A stretch of DNA of 61,160 bases from Clostridia bacterium (GCA_030526425.1 JAUNCT010000013.1:1-61160); one strand, 5' to 3'; counted from the first letter of the stretch, positions 8,717 to 18,025 are shown. Numbers and translations: made by a program. Notes: generated by a model from the sequence alone, not told the origin.

Positions 8717-9046
8717 TCAGTGCGAACCCTTCATTTTCCCCACCGCGGTCGATGCGACATGGCGCAGCAGCATCAGCGGGTGATAAAACAGCATCCGGGG
8801 GCCGGAAAACCGCATCACGGCGCGGATCCTTTCCCGCATTTCCTCCCGGTAACAATGCACCGTGCACCCCGAACAGAAGGCGCGCGTTTCCGTGAACGGG
8901 CAGCGCTCCGTCCGTTCCCGCGCATAGGCGTCCAGCGCCGCACAATCGTGGCAAAGCCCGTCCGTACCGTGGTTCTTTTTGCAATACAAGGCGATCATTT
9001 CCGAGACGATCGCCTTTTTCCGTTTTTTCTTTTGACGGATATCCAT
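8717..9046 (-). CDS. Nitrous oxide-stimulated promoter family protein (YgbA_NO)
   Basis: A 109-residue protein starting MDIRQKKKRKKAIVSEMI. It has the family's four-cysteine layout: CxxC in GLCHDCAAL, then CPF, CSGC and HCY in the segment CPFTETRAFC..HCYREEMRERI, followed by the hallmark VMRFSGPRML and a hydrophobic HPLMLLRH. E. coli YgbA is linked to growth under nitric oxide stress and iron supply. The cysteines suggest a metal or Fe-S site, which is inference. It lies between alaA and carD; no own promoter was identified. An upstream extension would run into alaA and lacks family support. Confidence 0.8.
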   Translation of the reverse strand: MDIRQKKKRKKAIVSEMIALYCKKNHGTDGLCHDCAALDAYARERTERCPFTETRAFCSGCTVHCYREEMRERIRAVMRFSGPRMLFYHPLMLLRHVASTAVGKMKGSH

Positions 9047-9063
9047 GGTTTTTCTTTCCAAAG

Positions 9064-9093
9064 AAAAACCGGCACCGCGAAGGCACCGGTTTC
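9064..9093 (-). terminator. alaA terminator
   Basis: On the minus strand an AAACCGG...CCGGTTT stem with a small internal loop lies just after the alaA stop codon and runs into a TTTTTC tract. Confidence 0.65.
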
Positions 9094-9099
9094 GGTCTT

Positions 9100-10308
9100 T
9101 TATGCGTGGTAGGTTTCGAGGAACTTGCCGATGCGCTCCATCGCCGCGGTGATCTCCGCGGGTTCGGGCAGCATGACGATGCGGAAGTGATCCGGCTGCT
9201 GCCAGTCGAAACCGGAACCGGGCACGAACAGCACGTTCGTCCCGTGCAGAACGTCGAGCGCGAACTGCTTGTCGGACGTGATGCCGAACTTCTTCACATC
9301 CACCTTCGGGAAGAGGTAGAACGCGGCGCGGTTCTTGACATAGGTGATGCCGTCGATCTTGTCGAGCGCTTCGGTCGTCGCGCGGCGCTGCTCGTACAGG
9401 CGTCCGCCGGGCACGAGCATCTCGCGGGTGCTCTCCGGGTCCGCCATCGCGGCAGGGATGACCAGCTGCGTCAGGGCGTTGCCGCAAAGGCGCATCGCCG
9501 CGAGCTTCTGGATCGCCTCGGTGATCTCGTTTGCTTCCTTCTCGGGACCGGTGATCGCGACCCAACCGCAGCGGAAGCCGCAGATGATGTGCGATTTGGA
9601 CAGACCGTTGCAGGTGAGCACCGGGATATCCTTGGCGATGGAAGCGACGGAGGTATACGGGATGTCGTCCATGATGAGACGGTCGTAGATCTCGTCGGAG
9701 ATGATCATCAGGTGCTTCTCGCGCGCCAGTTCCACGATCTGTTCGAGGAGCTCGAGCGGATAGACCGCACCGGTCGGGTTATTGGGGTTGATCAGCAGGA
9801 TCGCCTTGGTCTTGTCGGTGATCTTCGAACGGATATCCTCCATATCGGGATACCAGTCGGACTGCTCGTCGCAGATGTAGAGCACCGGCTGCGCCCCCGC
9901 GATGTACGCTTGGTTCGTCCAAAGCGAATAGCAGGGTGCGGGCATGAGTATCTCATCCCCGGGCGCGAACAGCGCCGTCGCGATCATGGAAGCGATCTCA
10001 CTGACACCGTTGCCGATGAAGATCCGGTCCATGGAAAGGTCGAGTCCGTTCTTGCGGTGGTAATCGCAGATCGCCTGACGGGCTGCGGGCATACCCTTCA
10101 CATCGCAATAGGCGACTGCACCGTCGACGTTGGCGAGCAACGCCTCACGGACACTGGCCGGCATTTTGAATTCGAAGGTCCCGGGATTTCCCGTATTGAG
10201 CTTGAGCACGGGAATGCCCGCTGCGGCCATTTTGTTCGCTTCCACAAACAAAGGTCCGCGGATATCCGAATGTACTTTGGACATCCTCTCAACAGCGATC
10301 ACACTCAT
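9100..10308 (-). CDS. alaA: Pyridoxal-phosphate aminotransferase, AlaA type
   Basis: A class I aminotransferase of 402 residues, very close in pattern to E. coli AlaA (glutamate-pyruvate transaminase). It shares DIRGP near the N terminus, LKLNTGNP, YCDVKGMPAARQAI, the CDEQSDWYPD segment and LINPNNPTGAVY. The PLP lysine lies in the NGLSKSH motif and the substrate-carboxylate arginine in the C-terminal region (HFRIVMLP). The start at 10308 gives MSVIAVERMSKVHSDIRGP, matching the family; an upstream ATG lacks a ribosome site. It stands alone between prs and the YgbA-family gene. Confidence 0.88.
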   Translation of the reverse strand: MSVIAVERMSKVHSDIRGPLFVEANKMAAAGIPVLKLNTGNPGTFEFKMPASVREALLANVDGAVAYCDVKGMPAARQAICDYHRKNGLDLSMDRIFIGNGVSEIASMIATALFAPGDEILMPAPCYSLWTNQAYIAGAQPVLYICDEQSDWYPDMEDIRSKITDKTKAILLINPNNPTGAVYPLELLEQIVELAREKHLMIISDEIYDRLIMDDIPYTSVASIAKDIPVLTCNGLSKSHIICGFRCGWVAITGPEKEANEITEAIQKLAAMRLCGNALTQLVIPAAMADPESTREMLVPGGRLYEQRRATTEALDKIDGITYVKNRAAFYLFPKVDVKKFGITSDKQFALDVLHGTNVLFVPGSGFDWQQPDHFRIVMLPEPAEITAAMERIGKFLETYHA

Positions 10309-10366
10309 GATTCTATCCTCTCTTTTCCGCCCGGGAAGGGGCGTTTTTTCAGCACGATTTCCCATT

Positions 10367-10396
10367 AGTATACCACCGAACGCCCCACGATTCAAA
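10367..10396 (-). promoter_or_regulatory. Probable alaA promoter
   Basis: TTTGAA (10396-10391), 18 nt, TATACT (10372-10367) on the minus strand, about 60 bases before the alaA start. Confidence 0.55.
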
Positions 10397-10436
10397 GGTT
10401 TTCTTTGCAACGGCGGTTTTCGGGGCGATTTGCGCG

Positions 10437-10468
10437 AAAAAAGAGGCAGGCGCCGAAGCGCCCGCCTC
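10437..10468 (-). terminator. prs terminator
   Basis: Stem GAGGCGGGCGC / GCGCCTGCCTC with a TTCG tetraloop followed by TTTTTT on the minus strand, 18 bases after the prs stop codon. Confidence 0.9.
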
Positions 10469-10485
10469 CCGGTACGGCTTGATGT

Positions 10486-11508
10486 TTACTCTTCAACGGG
10501 CAGGCTCTGCTGCTCCTGGAAGGACATGTCGAACATACGGCTGGACATGTTGTTGTCGAACAGGGTGCTGATCGGCGCGCGGTCGTGGATGAGCTGGACC
10601 GCACGTGCGAACATGGGCGCCGCGGAGATGAAGCGGAGCTTCTTGGAAAGACCCGCATCCGGGCACTCGACGGTATCGGTGGAAACGACGAACTCGAATG
10701 CGCTCTGCTCGATCTTCTCGATGCCCTTCTTGGAAAGAACGTTGTGGGACAGCGCGCCGTAGATGTTCTTCGCGCCCTTCTCCTTCAGACCGCGCGCGAC
10801 ATCGCACAGTGTACCGCCGGAGATGGAGAAGTCGTCGACGACGAGGCAGTTCTTGCCTTCGACTTCGCCGATGATCTCGAGGACCTTCGCGTTCTCGTCG
10901 TGACCGGAGCGCATCTTGTCGCCGATGGCAACGTTGCAGCCGAGCTCGGTCGCAAATTCGCGCGCGCGCTTTGCGCTGCCGGCATCGGGCGAAACGACGA
11001 CGAGGTCTTCGTTGACGATGCCCTGACGGCGGATGTACTCGCACAGCAGGTTCTTCGCATACAGGTGATCGAGCGGGATCTTGAAGAAGCCCTGGATCTG
11101 GGGTGCGTGCAGGTCCATCGTGATGACACGGTCCGCGCCGCAGACTTCGATGCAATCCGCACAGACGCGCGCGCGGATGGAAACGCGGGGCTCGTCCTTC
11201 TTGTCGCCCTTGGCGTAGGAGAAGTACGGAATGATGACCGTGATGGAGTTTGCGCTCGCACGCTTGAAAGCGTCGATCCAGAACAGCAGCTCGACCAGCT
11301 CGTCGTTGGCTTCACGCGCGATGGGCTGGACCAGGTATACGTCCTTATCGCGGATGGATTCGTTTACACGAACAAAAATGTTACCCTCGGAAAAGCGGAT
11401 CGTCGTTGCATCACCAAGCTGCGTGCCAAGATACGCGCACATTCTTTTGGCGAACGGAATACCCGTCCGTCCTGCATAGATCTTGATACTTCCGGCACCG
11501 TTGTACAT
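10486..11508 (-). CDS. prs: Ribose-phosphate pyrophosphokinase
   Basis: It makes PRPP from ribose 5-phosphate and ATP for nucleotide, His and Trp synthesis. Seen: the ATP-binding region, the MDLHAPQIQGFF flexible loop, VVSPDAGSAKRA, and the ribose-phosphate loop in a variant form VVDDFSISGGTL where classical enzymes have VDDxxDTxGT. This belongs to a divergent clostridial PRPP synthetase branch. I prefer the ATG at 11508 (340 residues, MYNGAGSIKIYAGR), with GAGAGG ten bases upstream; the ATG at 11526 (six residues longer) is possible. It carries a palindrome-rich promoter region and its own terminator. Confidence 0.9.
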   Translation of the reverse strand: MYNGAGSIKIYAGRTGIPFAKRMCAYLGTQLGDATTIRFSEGNIFVRVNESIRDKDVYLVQPIAREANDELVELLFWIDAFKRASANSITVIIPYFSYAKGDKKDEPRVSIRARVCADCIEVCGADRVITMDLHAPQIQGFFKIPLDHLYAKNLLCEYIRRQGIVNEDLVVVSPDAGSAKRAREFATELGCNVAIGDKMRSGHDENAKVLEIIGEVEGKNCLVVDDFSISGGTLCDVARGLKEKGAKNIYGALSHNVLSKKGIEKIEQSAFEFVVSTDTVECPDAGLSKKLRFISAAPMFARAVQLIHDRAPISTLFDNNMSSRMFDMSFQEQQSLPVEE

Positions 11509-11555
11509 CCCGATTTTACCTCTCATTCCCAGTTTATTTTGATAGAAAAGTTTTC

Positions 11556-11571
11556 GGGGAAGCGCTTCCCC
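11556..11571 (-). repeat. Perfect 16-nt palindrome in the prs leader
   Basis: GGGGAAGCGCTTCCCC lies about 12 bases after the prs -10 box, so close to the transcription start. It could be an operator or a short leader hairpin. Confidence 0.6.
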
Positions 11572-11582
11572 ATACGGCACTC

Positions 11583-11623
11583 ATTATAGCAAACGAAACC
11601 CCGTGCCACAAGTCGGCACGGGG
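11583..11623 (-). promoter_or_regulatory. prs promoter overlapped by an inverted repeat
   Basis: The -10 box is perfect TATAAT (11588-11583); after 17 nt the -35 is a weak TTGTGG (11611-11606). The -35 is buried in a 9-bp inverted repeat, CCCCGTGCC (11599-11607) / GGCACGGGG (11615-11623). The remaining 11624-11780 between here and the rpoD terminator shows no gene or clear signal. Confidence 0.6.
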
Positions 11624-11780
11624 AAAGATAGCAAAAAACTATCACATTCGCGGTGGATAAGATTCATTTATCGGGGCGCGGAATTCTCTCCTGCACCCCC
11701 GTTCTCCCATCCGCCGGGTTCTCTTTTCTTCTCCGTTTCCGGAAAACGCGGAACCCTGTGAAACCCGGGGCGCCCGGTAT

Positions 11781-11811
11781 GACAAAGCCGGAGAGGAATT
11801 CCCTCTCCGGC
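11781..11811 (-). terminator. rpoD terminator
   Basis: Ten-base perfect stem GCCGGAGAGG / CCTCTCCGGC followed by a short TTTGT tract on the minus strand, 14 bases after the rpoD stop codon. Confidence 0.75.
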
Positions 11812-11825
11812 AGATACCGACGATA

Positions 11826-12911
11826 TTATTCCATGAAGTCGCGCAAACGCTTGGAACGGCTGGGATGGCGGAGCTTGCGCAGCGCCTTCGCCTCGATCTG
11901 GCGGATGCGCTCACGGGTGACGTTGAACTCCTTGCCGACCTCCTCGAGGGTGCGGGCTTTGCCGTCGTCGAGACCGTAGCGCAGGCGGAGGACCTTCGCC
12001 TCACGCGGGGTCAGGCTGTCGAGCACTTCCATGAGCTGCTCCTTGAGCAGCGTCACCGCGACGGCTTCGGCGGGTGCCGGCGCATCCTCATCGGGGATGA
12101 AGTCGCCGAGATGGCTGTCGTCCTCTTCGCCGATGGGGGTCTCGAGCGAAACGGGCTCCTGCGCGATCTTGATGATCTCGCGGACCTTCTCCTCGCTGAT
12201 GCCCATTTCCTTCGCGATCTCGTCCGGACGCGGGTCGCGGCCGTATTCCTGCACGAGCTGGCGGTTGACGCGGATGAGCTTGTTGATGGTTTCAACCATG
12301 TGCACGGGGATGCGGATGGTACGGGCCTGGTCCGCGATGGCGCGGGTGATAGCCTGACGGATCCACCACGTGGCGTAGGTGGAGAACTTGTAGCCCTTCT
12401 GGTAATCGAACTTGTCGACCGCCTTGATGAGGCCGAGGTTGCCCTCCTGGATCAGGTCGAGGAACAGCATGCCGCGGCCGACGTAGCGCTTCGCGATGGA
12501 AACGACGAGACGGAGGTTCGCTTCCGCGAGCTCCTGCTTTGCGCTCTCATCGCCTTCTGCCATGCGCTTTGCGATCTCGGTCTCCTGCGCGGCGGTCAGC
12601 AACGGGACCTTGCCGATCTCCTTGAGGTACATGCGCACCGGGTCGTCGATGCCGATGCCCTCGCCGGCGAACGCTTCGATATTCGTCAGCTCTTCGAGGT
12701 TATCGCCGCTTTCGTCGATATCCTCGACGACGTCGATGTTCAGTTCTTCGAGCTGGTCGTAGAACCGCTCGGTCTGCTCCTGATCGATGTCGAGCTCTTC
12801 CAGAGCGTCCTGGATTTCCTTATAGGTGAGTACGCCCTTCTGTTTGCCGGTCTCCAAAAGTTCGGTGATCTTCTGCAGGTGCTGGTCTCTTGCCGTAATG
12901 ACTTGTTCCAA
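11826..12911 (-). CDS. rpoD: RNA polymerase primary sigma factor
   Basis: The housekeeping sigma-70 (SigA), 361 residues. Region 1.1 (about 1-85, acidic), region 1.2 ([15 protein letters not shown]), region 2 with the -10 recognition helix ([18 protein letters not shown], then [10 protein letters not shown]), region 3, and region 4.2 ([22 protein letters not shown]) are all recognisable. It is the last gene of dgt-dnaG-rpoD, 16 bases after dnaG, with a terminator behind it. The short acidic N terminus is typical of Firmicutes SigA. Confidence 0.97.
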   Translation of the reverse strand: MEQVITARDQHLQKITELLETGKQKGVLTYKEIQDALEELDIDQEQTERFYDQLEELNIDVVEDIDESGDNLEELTNIEAFAGEGIGIDDPVRMYLKEIGKVPLLTAAQETEIAKRMAEGDESAKQELAEANLRLVVSIAKRYVGRGMLFLDLIQEGNLGLIKAVDKFDYQKGYKFSTYATWWIRQAITRAIADQARTIRIPVHMVETINKLIRVNRQLVQEYGRDPRPDEIAKEMGISEEKVREIIKIAQEPVSLETPIGEEDDSHLGDFIPDEDAPAPAEAVAVTLLKEQLMEVLDSLTPREAKVLRLRYGLDDGKARTLEEVGKEFNVTRERIRQIEAKALRKLRHPSRSKRLRDFME

Positions 12912-12927
12912 TGTTTACTCCTTTCGG

Positions 12928-14706
12928 TCAGCCGTTGCGCTTCTTCTTTTGTGCGGTCAGTGTATTGATCTCCGCCATGAGGCGGGTCTTGTCTTCCGTT
13001 GTTTTCGTCGAATCGTTCAGTTCGAGCTTCAGTGCATCGATCTTTTCGTCGAGCGTGAGGACGCGGAGCCGCTCCGCGCATTCCGCCGCCGCCTTTCCCG
13101 GGTCGTTCCCGCGGACGGGATCGTACTCGAGCGCGCGCGTCACGAGCTTTCCGTCCTCTTCGGACAGCGATGCGAGGATCCGCGCGTCGTTCGGCGTTTC
13201 GTCCTCCGCCCAGGCCGCGACCACCGCGAACGCATAGGCGTTGAGCGCCGGGGTGCGGATGAGTTCGAGCGCCCCCGCCTGCACCGCGGCAAGCGCGGCG
13301 TCCTTCGACAGCGCCATGTTCGCGCAGAGCACCGCCTCGGCCTTGATGCGTCCGGTCAGCTCCCCGCCCGGTTTCGGATAGTAGCGCACGGGGCGCCGCA
13401 TGGGTTGCGGCTGCTCTGTCACGGCGGGTGCCGCGTTCGCCTGCTCCCTCAGGATCTCCACGGCGAAGCCCGTCTTTTGCGCCAGCTGCTTGTAATGCCG
13501 TTCCCGCTCCACGGGTTCGAGCCCCGCGATGAAGCCGCAGGCCTGTTTCACGAAGCGTTCGCGGTCGTTCTCGTTTGCGAGGTCGTACGCGCGGGACATA
13601 CTTTCGAGCTTGAATTCATTGAGCGACAGTGCCCGGTCGCGCAGCTTTCCGAACGCATCGGAACCGCGTTGCCGGATGAACTCATCCGGATCGAGCCCGT
13701 CCGGAAAAACGATGACGCGCACATCGATGCCGGCATCCCGCAGGATGTCGAGACCGCGGATCATCGCATTCTGCCCGGCGGAGTCGCCGTCGTACGCGAT
13801 GTAGCAGGTGTTCACATAGCGTTTGAGGAGCTTCGCCTGCTGCATGGTGAGCGCCGTACCGAGGCTCGCCACGGCGTTCGTGACGCCCTGTTCATACAGA
13901 CCGATGACATCCATGTACCCCTCGACCATGATGAGGTACTCGATGCGCTGCCCCTTCTGCATGTTGAGCCCGTACAGATTGTTGCGCTTGTTGTAAACGG
14001 GCGTGTCGCCCGTGTTGATGTATTTCGGTTTTTCATCGGTCAGGGTACGCGCGCCGAAGCCGAGCACCCGCCCGTTGATATCGAGGATGGGATAAATGAC
14101 GCGTCCGCGGTAGGCATCGTACACGGTGCCCTTGCGCTCGTTGTGCACGAGCAGACCCGCATCGAGCATCTCCTTTTCGGAAAAGCCCTGCGCCGTGAGG
14201 TGTTCCTTCAGGTTCGACCAGCCTTCCTTCGCGTAGCCGAGACCGAAGCGTTTCACCGAATCCGCGGTGATGCCGCGCTTGTGGAAATACGCGCGTCCGG
14301 GGCCGCCGTCCGGTCCCAAAAGCGTTTCCATGAAATATCTTGCCGCCGCGCGGTTCACGGCGTACAGCCGTTCGCGGTAAGCCCGTTGCCGCAGGGTCTC
14401 GCCGTCTTCCTCGAATTCGGGCATCTGCATGCCCGCGCGCTGCGCGAGCTTTTCGACCGCTTCGCGGAAGGTCAGGTGATCCATATCCATCAGAAAGCGG
14501 ATCACATTGCCGCCGGCGTGACAGCCGAAGCAGTAATACAGCTGCTTGTCGGCGTTGACGCTGAAGCTCGGGGTCTTTTCGCCGTGGAGCGGGCAAAGCC
14601 CCCAGTAGCGGCGTCCCTTGGGCTTGAGTTCGATGTAGGAGGAGATCACGGAGACGATGTCGTTCTTTGCCAACAGCTCGTCCAACCATGCGTCGGGGAA
14701 CGCCAT
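12928..14706 (-). CDS. dnaG: DNA primase
   Basis: DnaG makes RNA primers at the replication fork. In the 592-residue protein the CHC2 zinc finger is at about 37-65 (CPLHGEKTPSF ... YYCFGCHAGG). The TOPRIM catalytic core follows with the Glu in IMVEGYMDVIGL and the metal-binding DxD-like YDGDSAGQNA. The C-terminal part is less conserved, as usual for the helicase-binding domain. It lies between dgt and rpoD, the classical macromolecular-synthesis arrangement. The ribosome site AAGGAGGTAAGG precedes the ATG. Confidence 0.96.
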   Translation of the reverse strand: MAFPDAWLDELLAKNDIVSVISSYIELKPKGRRYWGLCPLHGEKTPSFSVNADKQLYYCFGCHAGGNVIRFLMDMDHLTFREAVEKLAQRAGMQMPEFEEDGETLRQRAYRERLYAVNRAAARYFMETLLGPDGGPGRAYFHKRGITADSVKRFGLGYAKEGWSNLKEHLTAQGFSEKEMLDAGLLVHNERKGTVYDAYRGRVIYPILDINGRVLGFGARTLTDEKPKYINTGDTPVYNKRNNLYGLNMQKGQRIEYLIMVEGYMDVIGLYEQGVTNAVASLGTALTMQQAKLLKRYVNTCYIAYDGDSAGQNAMIRGLDILRDAGIDVRVIVFPDGLDPDEFIRQRGSDAFGKLRDRALSLNEFKLESMSRAYDLANENDRERFVKQACGFIAGLEPVERERHYKQLAQKTGFAVEILREQANAAPAVTEQPQPMRRPVRYYPKPGGELTGRIKAEAVLCANMALSKDAALAAVQAGALELIRTPALNAYAFAVVAAWAEDETPNDARILASLSEEDGKLVTRALEYDPVRGNDPGKAAAECAERLRVLTLDEKIDALKLELNDSTKTTEDKTRLMAEINTLTAQKKKRNG

Positions 14707-14817
14707 ACCGTATCCTTACCTCCTTACCTGCGAAAGCCTGCCTATGGTAGATACGGAAGCGCCGTCGGTTTTCCTGCATGAAACCGAAAAAAATTTCGGA
14801 ACACGTTCTTTTTTTGC

Positions 14818-15816
14818 TCAGCGCCACGCTTTGGGGACGAACAGACGCTCGAATTCGCTGACGGCGTAGTTATCCGTCATGCCCGCGATGTAATCGGCGA
14901 CAAGGCGTTCCGGCGTTTCTGCGGAGTGTTCGCACAGTGCTTCCCCGTTCCATTCGCGCGGGTCCTTCAGGTAGGCGCGGAACAATTCGCCGATCACGCG
15001 CTGGGCGCGCGCCTCCTCCCCCTTCGCGGCGGGGTTCTTGTAAACGTTGCGGAACATGAACGACCGCAGCCCGTCGAATTCCGTTGCGACCTCTTCGGAC
15101 ATGCGGACATAGGGACGGTCGGCGCTTTCGCGCACGATATCGCGGATGACCGTGTCGATGCGCTTGCCGTGGCTGTTGCCGAGCACCCGCAGCGCGTTTT
15201 CCGGAAGATCGCTCTCTTTGAGGATGCCCGCGCGTTCGGCGTCGTCGATGTCGTGGTTGATATACGCGATGCGGTCCGCCAGTGAGACCACGACGCCTTC
15301 GAGCGTCGCCGGGTGTCCGCTCTTTTTGTGGTTGACGATGCCGTCGCGCACCTCGAAGGTGAGGTTCAGTCCCTTGCCCTCGTTTTCCAGCCGTTCGACC
15401 ACGCGGAGCGACTGCACGTTGTGTTCGAACCCGCCGGGCAGAAGGGCGTTCAGTACATCCTCCCCCGAATGCCCGAACGGCGTGTGCCCGAGATCGTGCC
15501 CCATGGCGATGGCTTCGACGAGGTCCTCGTTCAGGCGAAGCGCCCGCGCGATCGTCCGCGCGATCTGCGAAACCTCCAGCGTGTGCGTGAGGCGCGTGCG
15601 GTAATGGTCGCCCTGCGGGGAAAGGAACACCTGCGTTTTGTGCTTGAGCCGGCGGAACGACTTGCAGTGGATGATGCGGTCGCGGTCGCGGATGAAATCG
15701 GTGCGGAGCTCGCACTGCTCCATGGGGCGTTCGCGCCCCTTCGTTTCCGAAGACAGCATCGCATACGGAGAAAGGATCTTCCGTTCCAGTTCCTCCCGGT
15801 ATTCTCTCGCGTTCAT
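14818..15816 (-). CDS. dgt: Deoxyguanosinetriphosphate triphosphohydrolase-like protein
   Basis: An HD-domain dNTPase (332 residues) that splits dNTPs to nucleoside and triphosphate. Seen: FRRLKHKTQVF, the substrate region RTRLTHTLEVSQIART, and the metal-binding HD in AMGHDLGHTPFGHSGE, with further conserved FEHNVQSLRVV. The start at 15816 follows GGGAGGT; an upstream in-frame extension through the intergenic region is implausible. It opens the dgt-dnaG-rpoD group, 111 bases before dnaG. The family member used by Firmicutes is of this short type. Confidence 0.93.
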   Translation of the reverse strand: MNAREYREELERKILSPYAMLSSETKGRERPMEQCELRTDFIRDRDRIIHCKSFRRLKHKTQVFLSPQGDHYRTRLTHTLEVSQIARTIARALRLNEDLVEAIAMGHDLGHTPFGHSGEDVLNALLPGGFEHNVQSLRVVERLENEGKGLNLTFEVRDGIVNHKKSGHPATLEGVVVSLADRIAYINHDIDDAERAGILKESDLPENALRVLGNSHGKRIDTVIRDIVRESADRPYVRMSEEVATEFDGLRSFMFRNVYKNPAAKGEEARAQRVIGELFRAYLKDPREWNGEALCEHSAETPERLVADYIAGMTDNYAVSEFERLFVPKAWR

Positions 15817-15925
15817 GGCGGACCTCCCGTGCTGCGGATTTTCCGATATGGTTTTATATACGGTGGACCCGCCGTTTTTCCTGCTTTCGGTCCCCGAAAA
15901 AGTGTGATTTATCGTACAAAAACAT

Positions 15926-15954
15926 GAAAAAAGAGGCGAACGTTTCCGTTCGCC
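15926..15954 (-). terminator. Terminator after the Mrp gene
   Basis: Stem GGCGAACG / CGTTCGCC with a four-base loop, followed by TCTTTTTTC on the minus strand. It ends the hrcA...dnaJ-mrp direction before dgt. Confidence 0.85.
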
Positions 15955-15968
15955 CCATATGGGTTCCG

Positions 15969-16811
15969 TTATCTTTCCCTTGCGGGCAGCTGCGCTAGGC
16001 TTTCCGCCATGGCGTCGAGCCAGTCGCCCCGGAAGGCTTCGATCTTGCCCGCGTCGCACAGGCGTGCGAGTTCGGGTTCGATGGGGAGCTTCGCGACCAC
16101 GGGGATCGCGTGCTTTTCCGCTTCCGCATCCACTCGGCTCTCGCCGAAGGGGCGGAGTTCCTTCCCGCAGTCGGGGCAGGCGATGTAGCTCATGTTCTCC
16201 ACGATGCCGAGCACCGGGATGTTCATCATGTTCGCCATGTTGACCGCCTTTTCGACGATCATCCCGACGAGCTCCTGGGGGCTCGTGACGATGACGATGC
16301 CGTCGAGCGGGATGGACTGGAAGACCGTGAGCGGAACATCGCCCGTTCCCGGGGGCATGTCGATGAACATGATGTCGACATCCTCCCAGAGGACGTCCTT
16401 CCAGAACTGCTTGACCGTGCCGGCGATCAGGGAACCGCGCCAGATGACGGGGGTCGTCTCGTCGTCGGTCAACAGGTTCAGGCTCATCATCTTCACGCCG
16501 CCTTCCGAAACACAGGGATAGATCTCGCCCTTTTCGGTGCCGTAGGCCTGTTCCTTCACGCCGAACGCGCGCGGAACGGAAGGACCGGTGATATCCGCGT
16601 CGAGCACGGCGGTCTTCAGCCCCTTGCGGCTCGCGAGGACCGCGAGCAGGTCGGTGACGATGGATTTGCCGACGCCGCCCTTGCCGCTCACGATGCCGAC
16701 GACGCGGCGGATGCGGCTGGTCTCATGCGGCTTTTCGATAAAACTCTGCGGCTTGTTGCGGCTTGCGCAGCTCTGTCCGCAGGAGGAGCAATCGTGGGTG
16801 CATTCTGACAT
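15969..16811 (-). CDS. Mrp/NBP35-type Fe-S carrier ATPase
   Basis: A P-loop ATPase (280 residues) of the ParA/Mrp family that binds and passes on Fe-S clusters. The N terminus carries a cysteine cluster (CTHDCSSCGQSC, residues 4-15), as in archaeal/eukaryotic NBP35. It is followed by the deviant Walker A GKGGVGKS near residue 44, FIDMPPGTGD, and the CxxC in ACPDCG for cluster bridging. It follows dnaJ by 18 bases and may be the last gene of the heat-shock transcript; a terminator lies downstream. Confidence 0.9.
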   Translation of the reverse strand: MSECTHDCSSCGQSCASRNKPQSFIEKPHETSRIRRVVGIVSGKGGVGKSIVTDLLAVLASRKGLKTAVLDADITGPSVPRAFGVKEQAYGTEKGEIYPCVSEGGVKMMSLNLLTDDETTPVIWRGSLIAGTVKQFWKDVLWEDVDIMFIDMPPGTGDVPLTVFQSIPLDGIVIVTSPQELVGMIVEKAVNMANMMNIPVLGIVENMSYIACPDCGKELRPFGESRVDAEAEKHAIPVVAKLPIEPELARLCDAGKIEAFRGDWLDAMAESLAQLPARER

Positions 16812-16829
16812 TTTCTCTGTTCCTGTCTG

Positions 16830-17966
16830 TTATTTTTTCTTGGAGAAGATGCTCTTGCGCACGGGCTTCGAAGCGGTCTCGCCGAAGGATTCCGCGAGCT
16901 GTTCGATAATGCCGCGCTGTTCGTCGTTCAGCTTCTTCGGGACGTCGACCCGCACGGTGACGAGCAGGTCGCCCTGACCGCTCTGCTGCAAACGGCGGAT
17001 GCCCTGATCGCGCAGGCGGAAGGTGGTGCCCGTCTGCGTGCCGGCGGGGATGGTGTACTTGACCGTTCCGTTCAGCGTGGGCACGGTGATCTCGCCGCCG
17101 AGCGCCGCCGTCCAGAAGGGGATATCCATCGTGAGCAGCAGGTCGAAGCCCCTTCTCTGGAAGAGCTTGTGCGGTTTGACCGAAACGGAAATGTACAGGT
17201 CGCCGTTCGGACCGCCACGCAGCCCCGCTTCGCCCTCGCCGCGCATCGAGATGGTCTGCCCGTTGTCGATACCGGCGGGCACGTTGACGTTGATGCGCTT
17301 GTTTTTGCGGATGCGGCCGGAGCCTTTGCAGTCGGTGCAGGGTTCCTTGATGATCTTGCCCGTGCCGCCGCAGGCACTGCAGGGGCGGGTCGAGCTGAAG
17401 CTGCCGAGGATGGTCTGCTGCTGGGTGCGCACGGTACCGGTACCGCCGCAGGCCGTGCAGCGCACGGGGTCGGTGCCGGGCTTGGAACCGTTGCCGTGGC
17501 AGGTCTCGCAGGTCTCTTCCCGCGGGATGAGGATCTCCTTCTTCACGCCGAACGCCGCTTCTTCGAAGGTCAGCGTCATATTGTAACGGAGATCGTTGCC
17601 CGAGACCGGACCGTTGTTCGACCGGCCGGAACCGTATCCGCCGAAACCGCCGCCGAACACGGATTCGAAGATGTCGCCGAAGCCGCCGAAACCGCCAAAG
17701 CCCGCGCCGCCGAAGGGATCGCCGCCGCCCTGTGCCGGGTCGAACGCGGCGTGACCGTAACGGTCGTACTTCGCGCGCTTGTCCGCATCGGTCAGGATCT
17801 CCGCCGCTTCGTTCAGTTCTTTGAAGCGTGCCTCCGCCTCTTTATCGCCGGGATGCAGGTCCGGATGGCAGGTCTTCGCCTGTTTGCGGAACGCGCTTTT
17901 GATCTCCTGCTCCGTTGCGGTCTTCGGTACGCCGAGGACCTCGTAATAATCTCTTTTTTCCGCCAT
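16830..17966 (-). CDS. dnaJ: Chaperone DnaJ
   Basis: The J-domain co-chaperone that stimulates DnaK ATP hydrolysis and delivers clients. Residues 1-70 form the J domain with the essential HPD in TCHPDLHPGD. Next come a Gly/Phe-rich segment (about 72-115), the zinc-binding region with four CxxCxGxG repeats (CETCHGNG, CTACGGTG, CSACGGTG, CTDCKGSG), and two C-terminal client-binding beta domains. 378 residues, full length. It follows dnaK by 127 bases that contain a stem-loop. Confidence 0.97.
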   Translation of the reverse strand: MAEKRDYYEVLGVPKTATEQEIKSAFRKQAKTCHPDLHPGDKEAEARFKELNEAAEILTDADKRAKYDRYGHAAFDPAQGGGDPFGGAGFGGFGGFGDIFESVFGGGFGGYGSGRSNNGPVSGNDLRYNMTLTFEEAAFGVKKEILIPREETCETCHGNGSKPGTDPVRCTACGGTGTVRTQQQTILGSFSSTRPCSACGGTGKIIKEPCTDCKGSGRIRKNKRINVNVPAGIDNGQTISMRGEGEAGLRGGPNGDLYISVSVKPHKLFQRRGFDLLLTMDIPFWTAALGGEITVPTLNGTVKYTIPAGTQTGTTFRLRDQGIRRLQQSGQGDLLVTVRVDVPKKLNDEQRGIIEQLAESFGETASKPVRKSIFSKKK

Positions 17967-18025
17967 TGTCTTGTTTCACCTTGCTTTGTGCGGAGGCGCG
18001 AACGCCGTCCGTATTACCGACTCAA

